NCBI GenBank assembly: GCA_001468855.1
Contig: LDIV01000001.1
Span: 646,781 to 654,568, forward strand
DNA: 7,788 nucleotides
Direction of reading: 5' to 3'
Source of the DNA: a candidate division TM6 bacterium UASB124
GTDB taxonomy: Bacteria > Dependentiae > Babeliae > Babeliales > RVW-14
Below are positions 1-5,144 of this stretch, piece after piece. Positions within the stretch are counted from its first letter, which is position 1, and each line of letters begins with the position of its first letter. The notes beneath the pieces were generated by a model. The model was given only the letters and a program-made list of their open reading frames with translations. It did no database searches and was not told the DNA's origin. The position numbers and the translations under genes are program-made.

Positions 1-263
1 GGTATGCCATAACTTGAGGATCAGCTCAAATAAAGTTTTTAAGAATATTGCTGCTCGAGGGAAAACCTCGGCCGGTTGGTTCTATGGATTTAAACTGCAC
101 TTGATTATTAATGAGCGTGGAGAATTTGTTGCATTTGATATCATACTGGGCAACTGTGACGACCGAAACACAAAAAACAATGGATCGTTTAACTAAAAAT
201 TTATTGGGCAAACTTTTTGGTGATAAAGGGTACCTTTCAGTAACGTTATTTAAACGTTTATTT
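1..263 (+). repeat. Left arm of a long inverted repeat (IS982 relic)
   Basis: Bases 1-263 match the reverse complement of 7501-7762 at roughly 92% by hand alignment (about 21 substitutions, mostly transitions, plus one inserted A at 172-177). Similarity ends sharply on the inner side after CGTTTATTT. The outer limit cannot be seen because the window starts here. Confidence 0.9.
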
Positions 264-272
264 CCTATATAG
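1..272 (+). pseudogene. IS982-family transposase fragment, frameshifted and truncated
   Basis: This is a remnant of a DDE transposase of the IS982 family. From base 2 the frame reads VCHNLRISSNKVFKN and then a GWFYGFKLHLIIN block and GNCDDRN, which are hallmark IS982 transposase segments; the Asp of DDR is likely a catalytic-core residue. An A6 run at 172-177 breaks the frame, which then ends at a stop at 194-196. Reading on in the next frame from 177 restores TMDRLTKNLLGK and FGDKGYL, then stops at 270-272. The inverted copy at the right end of the window has A5 at the same place and stays in frame, so the extra A is a real lesion here. The C-terminal third (IESVN...LKN region and beyond) is missing: similarity to the other copy stops abruptly after base 263. 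The N-terminus lies outside the window. Not functional as it stands. Confidence 0.88.
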
Positions 273-369
273 AAATTTATTTCTTTGTCCCACTTGCTTT
301 ACTCAATACATTAGTTGGCTAAACTGTATGAAATCTACTGTTTGCCTAATATTTTTATAAGGGGAGACC

Positions 370-1287
370 ATGGTCTACAATGTTGTAATTATCGGTTCCG
401 GGCCGGCTGGATTGACGGCAGGGATTTATGCAGCGCGAGCAAAACTTCAACCCTTAATTATTGATGGTCCGTTGCCTGGTGGGCAGCTGATGACGACGAC
501 AAAGGTTGAGAATTGGCCGGGGACCGTTTCTATCATGGGACCTGATCTTATGATCAATATGCGTGAGCATGCACAAGCAAGTGGTGCGTCTTTCGTATCA
601 GAAAATGTTGCATCAGTTGATTTTTCTCGACGACCCTTTACGGTTGTTACCGATAGTAAGAAAACAATTCAGGCAAAAAGTATCATTATCGCAACCGGTG
701 CAGTGAACAAAAAACTTGCATGCAAGGGTGAGGCTGAATATTGGGGGAATGGTGTATCGACGTGTGCTACATGTGATGCACCATTTTATGAAGGGAGAGA
801 GGTTGTCGTTGTCGGCGGTGGCAACACGGCGATGACGGAGGCGGAGCATCTGACACATGTGGCTAAAAAAGTTACGATTATTCATATACTCGACAAGTTA
901 TCGGCGACAGATCCTATTAAGGAAAAGGTACTTGTTAACCCAAAGGTTCAGATTATCTATAACACTACTGTTGTTGAGATTATGGGTGATGGCAAACGTG
1001 TAACGGGTGCAATGATTGAAAATAAAAAAGATAAGAAACGAATAACGGTAAATGCTGAGGGTGTTTTTATAGCCATAGGCTTTAAACCAAATACTGAAAT
1101 ATTCAAGAATCACATTGCCATGGATCAGTATGGCTATATAACAGTGAGTGATCATACGCGAACAAATATAGATGGTGTTTTTGCAGCCGGTGATGTGGCC
1201 GATTATCGTTATCGACAAGCTATAACATCATCAGGTGTTGGGTGTATGGCGGCTCTTGATGCTCAAAATTTTTTGGCGGGCAAATAG
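370..1287 (+). CDS. trxB: Thioredoxin reductase (low-molecular-weight, FAD/CxxC type) with altered NAD(P)H motif
   Basis: A cytoplasmic flavoenzyme that passes electrons from a nicotinamide cofactor through FAD and a CxxC disulfide to thioredoxin. At 305 residues it is the normal length of the family. Seen in order: FAD-binding GSGPAG (9-14), GGQLMTTTKVENWPG (37-51), redox-active CATC (132-135) followed by DAPFY, dinucleotide-binding GGGNTA (149-154), AIGFKPN (235-241), and the C-terminal FAD motif GVFAAGDV (269-276) with RQAITS. The start is the ATG at 370, six bases after a strong AGGGGAG ribosome site. Odd point: the HRRDxxRA segment that grips the 2'-phosphate of NADPH is HILDKLSA here (172-179), so the usual arginines are absent, and GGGDSA is GGGNTA. 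Cofactor preference may therefore be NADH or something else; this is inference. Bases 273-360 upstream hold no convincing promoter. The gene ends 2 bases before a convergent gene, with no terminator between. Confidence 0.93.
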   Translation: MVYNVVIIGSGPAGLTAGIYAARAKLQPLIIDGPLPGGQLMTTTKVENWPGTVSIMGPDLMINMREHAQASGASFVSENVASVDFSRRPFTVVTDSKKTIQAKSIIIATGAVNKKLACKGEAEYWGNGVSTCATCDAPFYEGREVVVVGGGNTAMTEAEHLTHVAKKVTIIHILDKLSATDPIKEKVLVNPKVQIIYNTTVVEIMGDGKRVTGAMIENKKDKKRITVNAEGVFIAIGFKPNTEIFKNHIAMDQYGYITVSDHTRTNIDGVFAAGDVADYRYRQAITSSGVGCMAALDAQNFLAGK

Positions 1288-1289
1288 AT

Positions 1290-1817
1290 TTACTTTTTCG
1301 TTTGAAGCTCCTTACGAATTTCTTCTTCAATGGCTTCAGCTTCTTTTCCAATAAAAATTTGAAGAGGATAATCACAAAATGCTTCTGATAGATTCCAAAA
1401 ATTATCAAAGCATGTCCAAGATTCATTTTTTTGGAGGTCGTTTATATCTATGTCTGGTGGAACGATGTGCCATTTGCCACATTTTGGATTAGTACATTGA
1501 ACCCAGTTATTGGTATTGTTGGTTAATTTCGCAAGTGCACGTTGATGGCGTCGGATATCTCGTAGCCTTGCTTGATGACTTGTCTTATAGCGTTCACGTT
1601 CAAATTGTTCCTGCTTTTTATATATTTCTAACAACAAGGCGCTTAAGGCTTCCGATTCGTCATCAGATTCATCTTTTGATGTAACTAATATGTCATCATC
1701 GCATTTATCTTCATTGTCAATAACGTGCCATGATGGTGTTGGAATAGCTGCTTTTATGTATGTTGTACATGCAATGGTTGTTAACATTATGGCTACGCCG
1801 AATTCCTTTTTATTCAT
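1290..1817 (-). CDS. Predicted secreted protein with a CW-type zinc finger (unknown function)
   Basis: A 175-residue protein. Residues 1-24 look like a signal peptide: NKKE, then a hydrophobic stretch (FGVAIMLTTIACTTYI) ending near KAA. Residues 36-56 are acidic, and 57-98 are charged and likely helical or coiled-coil. Residues 105-152 match the CW zinc finger: WVQC (W105, C108), C113 in CGKW (W116), W134 and C136 in SWTC, N139, and C148 in FCDYP, giving four zinc Cys with Cx4C spacing. A charged helix closes the protein (157-174). In eukaryotes CW domains bind methylated histone H3K4 tails, and their conserved Trp residues help form the methyl-lysine pocket. That this protein binds histones, or is exported into a host, is inference. 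The ATG at 1817 follows TAAGGA at good spacing; that site overlaps the stop of the upstream nrnA-like gene, so the two are surely one transcript. TIAC is a poor lipobox because it lacks Leu at -3. No catalytic domain seen. Confidence 0.8.
   Translation of the reverse strand: MNKKEFGVAIMLTTIACTTYIKAAIPTPSWHVIDNEDKCDDDILVTSKDESDDESEALSALLLEIYKKQEQFERERYKTSHQARLRDIRRHQRALAKLTNNTNNWVQCTNPKCGKWHIVPPDIDINDLQKNESWTCFDNFWNLSEAFCDYPLQIFIGKEAEAIEEEIRKELQTKK
1362..1505 (-). other. CW zinc-finger domain (coding segment)
   Basis: Encodes residues 105-152 of the 175-residue protein. The pattern seen is W-x2-C-x4-C-x-K-W-x3-P ... W-x-C-x2-N-x8-C. It agrees in order and spacing with CW domains of the ZCWPW type, as recalled from family knowledge. 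All four expected zinc-ligand Cys and the three expected Trp are present, so the domain looks intact rather than decayed. Confidence 0.78.
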
Positions 1818-1824
1818 ATGATCC

Positions 1825-2790
1825 TTAAAGTAGTTTAGTAATTTTTTCTATTACCTCAGGCATTGGTTTATTGAGTGTAATACCGGCTGCATATTTGTGT
1901 CCGCCACCGCCAAAGTGTGCAGCAAGCGCATTAACATCGCTGATCTTAGATCGTAATGATACTTTAGTACAACCTGTTTCGTTTTCATAAAAGACGATGG
2001 TAATATCAACATCCGCTATTTGACTTAAAAAATTATTAAAACCGATGATGGAGGCTTGTGCCAAACCAAATCTTTTTAAATCATTCTGAGTGATACAAAT
2101 CCATACGGCATTACCGCGTGAAGATATCTTGACGTTGCTTAATAAATGTCCCCATAAAGCGACGATTTGTGGGTTTTTATGAGAGAGCAAATCGTTTTTA
2201 AGTTCAAATAAATCAACTCCATAGTCCATGAGCTCTGCGGCAATTCGCAAAGTGCATGCGGTTGTTGATTGTGTATGAAATATTTGGCTGTCATATAAAA
2301 TGCCGAGCAGAAGTGCTGAGGCAACATCTTTGTTAATGAGTGTTGGGCACCATTGTTTGAGAAGAGTAAACAATTCTTCGCAGGCGCTTGATGCCTGTGG
2401 ATTGATAAAATTGTAGGTACCCTTAATGGTATTACTAATATGGTGGTCAATATTAATGAGTGGTATCTTTTTGAAAATATCAGGAAAATAAAGGCGCTTA
2501 TAGTTGGCGGCATCACAAGATATGATAACTTCCGGTATTATGGTGTGTTTATTTACCTGTGTGTTTTTTGCCTGAGTTTTGAGTTGGATTTCCGGTTTGG
2601 TCGGGTAGATGATTTCGAACTTTTTGCCAAGTTTATCGAGAATCAAAGACATTGCTGTACAAGCTCCGATTGCATCGCCGTCCGGCTCTTGGTGGGATAG
2701 GATTGTGATCGTTCTTGCTTGTTCAATGAGTTGCCATGATTTTTGGATATCCAGCGGAGAGTAGGTTCGAATTTTATCGAGTATGCCCAT
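1825..2790 (-). CDS. nrnA: DHH/DHHA1 phosphoesterase, NrnA-like (nanoRNase / pAp phosphatase)
   Basis: A cytoplasmic Mn-dependent phosphoesterase of the DHH family. NrnA members degrade 2-5-mer RNA and dephosphorylate 3'-phosphoadenosine 5'-phosphate. At 321 residues it is typical in length. Seen: motif I SHQEPDGDAIGA (H33, D37, D39), motif II D93 in SCDAAN, motif III IDHH (D115, H116, H117), motif IV LLLGILYDSQIF (D167), then the DHHA1 domain with RSK (280-282) and the substrate-binding glycine motif GGGGHKYAAG (294-303). All expected catalytic residues are present. The ATG at 2790 is preceded by GAAGGATATT, a good ribosome site. It is the first gene of a minus-strand pair; the CW-finger gene starts 7 bases after its stop. 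A candidate promoter lies at 2839-2866. It could be called a RecJ-like protein, but the length and DHHA1 ending favour NrnA. Confidence 0.9.
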   Translation of the reverse strand: MGILDKIRTYSPLDIQKSWQLIEQARTITILSHQEPDGDAIGACTAMSLILDKLGKKFEIIYPTKPEIQLKTQAKNTQVNKHTIIPEVIISCDAANYKRLYFPDIFKKIPLINIDHHISNTIKGTYNFINPQASSACEELFTLLKQWCPTLINKDVASALLLGILYDSQIFHTQSTTACTLRIAAELMDYGVDLFELKNDLLSHKNPQIVALWGHLLSNVKISSRGNAVWICITQNDLKRFGLAQASIIGFNNFLSQIADVDITIVFYENETGCTKVSLRSKISDVNALAAHFGGGGHKYAAGITLNKPMPEVIEKITKLL

Positions 2791-2838
2791 AATATCCTTC
2801 GTTTTTATAATAACGTCTTTTAAAAAAAGGGACAGACA

Positions 2839-2866
2839 GTTTTATCCAAAGATATCGATGTGTCAA
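2839..2866 (-). promoter_or_regulatory. Candidate sigma70-type promoter for nrnA and the CW-finger gene
   Basis: On the minus strand a perfect TTGACA (2866-2861) is followed after 16 bases by TAAAAC (2844-2839, four of six matches to TATAAT). It lies about 50 bases upstream of the nrnA start. Pattern match only. Confidence 0.5.
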
Positions 2867-2908
2867 CTATCTATGCAAGCGTACGTAAATATTGAATTTA
2901 AAATAATT

Positions 2909-2936
2909 TTGACAGCGTGATGTTTATTTTTATATG
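2909..2936 (+). promoter_or_regulatory. Candidate sigma70-type promoter for the paralog pair
   Basis: A perfect TTGACA (2909-2914) is followed by TATATG at 2931-2936 (16-base spacer); TATGTT at 2933-2938 with an 18-base spacer is an alternative. The first start codon is 84 bases beyond, leaving a leader of roughly 75-80 bases. Small imperfect inverted repeats (ATATG/CATAT around 2932-2946) lie at its downstream edge. Confidence 0.5.
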
Positions 2937-3020
2937 TTTTTCATATGTAGTGAAAATATGGGGTGGTGTAGGACTGGATCGGTAGTTAGTGAAATTGTGT
3001 AAACAAAAGGAGAAAAAGTT

Positions 3021-5093
3021 ATGTTTAGAAGAGTTGTTCTTGTATTTATCTTCCTTATCCAGATGTTTGATGGCTTTGCAGGCCTTTTTTTCTATGATCG
3101 TAATGCCGGTATTGAGCTTACCGGTACATCGACATTGACTATGTATTCCAATAAGTTATCAAGGATTACAGGATTTATTTTGCGAGAAGATACTGCAACT
3201 ATTGCAGGACAACCGTTTTATTTTGATGGTGGTATATTTTCAAACGGTGACTTTCAAGCTGTTGTAACATGTACCTATGATCCAAATCAAACATATTCTA
3301 TTTACATGGCAGGAACAATACCGGTATTGGCGAGTCAGTACTATGTAATAGACCCTGGTAACAGTATGATACGTATTCAACTTGACGGTACTTATAATCG
3401 TATTGAAGGGTTGCCAACATTTAGTGTACCCGATGCCATCAAACTTAATAATGCAAATGCAGCCGTGACTATGGCTATACAAAGTGAGTTAAATCAAAAT
3501 ATTATTCTTTCTAATGGTACCCTTAATTTGGGTAGTAATCTTGAGCTTGGTGACAATGTGTTATTGAGTGGTCCCGGTACGGTAAACTTTAATTCATTTA
3601 ATTTGTCGACAGGACAAAAAGCTTTGACGTGGACCGATACGCTATTGTTTGTTAATGCTAAAAATCTTTCCCTGGGTGCAGACAGTACGTTGTATGGACA
3701 GTGGATATTCAAAGGAGATGCTCTCATTCTTGGTAATAATAATGAAATAGATCTTTCGCCAGGTTCGACAATATGGATTAAGCGCAATACGACGGTAACG
3801 ATGTATGATACGATTATTGGCGGATTAGGCAAAGGAAGTATTATTTTTGAGGATGAGACGTCTAAATTAGATTTGTATAACGTTAATATCGATATGGAAC
3901 GTCGAGGCTATACGTTTACCAATGGAAGAGTCTATGTTGAAGGTCCTGTATTGGTTAACGTTGGACCATACATAATGAGATTTGATCAGAATGCATCACT
4001 AACGGTTGATAACACAGTAATGTGGTATAACCCGCTTGATTATAATGACATTAATAACATCCGTTTTGGAACCAATTATGAAACCTTGAATCCTCGATAT
4101 GTGACCTACCTACGTGGTGGCTCCGTTCGTAAAGGTGATAATCTTAAAGTGGGACCACATAAAATAGTGACGGATAAACTGTTAGATCGGGACTTTGCAA
4201 TTTCTGCATTGCGTCCAATTGTTGTCAATGCCGATCCTATAATTGATGGAGATGGGTTTTCATATCAATTTGCACTCAATCCAACAGTAGCATTGGTGAC
4301 GATTGATGCCAATCAGTTGCTTAAGTACAAGAACATATGGCTCAAAAACTTCCCATTACAAGCACCAGGGCTTGTAATGAAGGATGGATCAACGTTGATC
4401 TTTGGAGATTTAACAACGGTAGAAATTGGACAGAATTGTACATTAACGACGACGCTCTATTTTGAAGGGAACACAATTTTGACCGGTAAAAATAAGATCT
4501 TAGAACTAGGTCGAGGAGGGGCGTTAGTTGTGCGTCCTGGTTCTTCATTGTTGATAGATAATCTGACAATCCGTGGCATATCAGAAGGCCAAATTTATTG
4601 TATGGATAATAACTGTACAGTGTCGATAGGTGACCTTGTATGGGAGCAGGACGGTGGTTATACATTTAGCCAAGGATCTCTGTTTATAAATGGGTTGTGG
4701 GAATTAAAGGGGACTACGACGTTTGGGTTTGGTACAAATAAACCTTGTTATGTAACACGATTTGGAAGAATTTATGTAGATGAGGGGATGACCTTTAGTT
4801 ATGCACCAACAACTGCTGATAGGGACTTAGTTAAATTTGAAAACACGCATTCAACCTTCTTGTTACACGGAGCGACATTAGTATCAACCATAACAGGTAT
4901 GAGAATAACCAAGGGATCATTTATTATCGATAATCATAGTTATCTTATGATAGATTCAACAAAACCATATATTGCGTTAAGTGAGGGGATAGAGCTTGGA
5001 AATAATACAAAAGCAGGTAATCCGGTAGTTACGGTAGTTCCTGGAGGTATTTTGGATCTTGTTTTTGGCCAATTGGTAGATAGTACCGTTTAA
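3021..5093 (+). CDS. Predicted secreted beta-rich repeat protein, paralog 1 (unknown function)
   Basis: A 690-residue protein that I cannot assign to a named family. A signal peptide is clear: FRR, a hydrophobic stretch to about residue 17, and a likely cut after GFA (20). The rest is rich in Asn, Thr, Gly, Ser and short alternating hydrophobic strands with recurring phrases such as NGTLNLG and LTGKNKILELG. This is typical of a right-handed beta-helix or similar solenoid (inference). A module at about residues 228-336 recurs about 251 residues later (479-597): WIFKGDALILGNNNEIDL aligns with LYFEGNTILTGKNKILEL, and GYTFTNGRVYVEG with GYTFSQGSLFING. The second module has a CMDNNC pair (C527, C532) where the first has FEDETS. 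No autotransporter barrel, LPXTG or membrane anchor is seen at the C-terminus. The start has AAGGAG 8 bases upstream. The next gene, 51 bases on, is its paralog, and the pair probably forms one operon. Confidence 0.82.
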   Translation: MFRRVVLVFIFLIQMFDGFAGLFFYDRNAGIELTGTSTLTMYSNKLSRITGFILREDTATIAGQPFYFDGGIFSNGDFQAVVTCTYDPNQTYSIYMAGTIPVLASQYYVIDPGNSMIRIQLDGTYNRIEGLPTFSVPDAIKLNNANAAVTMAIQSELNQNIILSNGTLNLGSNLELGDNVLLSGPGTVNFNSFNLSTGQKALTWTDTLLFVNAKNLSLGADSTLYGQWIFKGDALILGNNNEIDLSPGSTIWIKRNTTVTMYDTIIGGLGKGSIIFEDETSKLDLYNVNIDMERRGYTFTNGRVYVEGPVLVNVGPYIMRFDQNASLTVDNTVMWYNPLDYNDINNIRFGTNYETLNPRYVTYLRGGSVRKGDNLKVGPHKIVTDKLLDRDFAISALRPIVVNADPIIDGDGFSYQFALNPTVALVTIDANQLLKYKNIWLKNFPLQAPGLVMKDGSTLIFGDLTTVEIGQNCTLTTTLYFEGNTILTGKNKILELGRGGALVVRPGSSLLIDNLTIRGISEGQIYCMDNNCTVSIGDLVWEQDGGYTFSQGSLFINGLWELKGTTTFGFGTNKPCYVTRFGRIYVDEGMTFSYAPTTADRDLVKFENTHSTFLLHGATLVSTITGMRITKGSFIIDNHSYLMIDSTKPYIALSEGIELGNNTKAGNPVVTVVPGGILDLVFGQLVDSTV
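3702..4028 (+). repeat. Internal module 1 of paralog 1
   Basis: Encodes residues 228 to about 336. It is recognised at protein level as the first copy of a module repeated at 4455-4811 in the same gene and at 5817-6150 and 6564-6920 in the next gene. Shared skeleton: hydrophobic-F-x-G-x ... G-x-x-N/H ... L, then G-x-G/H-x-I, an acidic turn, a G/D-YTF-like strand and a V/I-Y-V-x-G/D strand. Boundaries are approximate. Confidence 0.65.
4455..4811 (+). repeat. Internal module 2 of paralog 1, with Cys pair
   Basis: Encodes residues 479 to about 597. It aligns with module 1 at an offset of 251 residues. It differs by carrying C527 and C532 (CMDNNC) at the acidic turn, which would suit a disulfide in an exported protein. 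Boundaries are approximate. Confidence 0.65.
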
Positions 5094-5144
5094 GTCTGTC
5101 CAGGATAAGTATTAGTTACAAGATAAGGAAGAAGGAGAGTAGGT

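Noticed and set aside
172..177. A6 run as a programmed frameshift site in the left transposase
   Set aside because: The inverted copy has A5 and is in frame, IS982 transposases are normally made from one frame, and the left copy is truncated anyway; mutation is simpler.
273..369. Promoter for trxB (TTGCTT at 294-299, TAATAT at 347-352)
   Set aside because: No pair of boxes has acceptable spacing, and TAATAT lies too close to the ribosome site to be convincing.
1758..1817. CW-finger protein as a lipoprotein (TIAC at residues 14-17)
   Set aside because: The -3 position is Thr rather than Leu/Val/Ile, so the lipobox is poor; an ordinary signal peptide fits better.
2139..2516. Minus-strand 125-codon frame inside nrnA, and similar open frames within trxB and the paralogs
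   Set aside because: They overlap genes with clear motifs or signal peptides in another frame and show no motif of their own.
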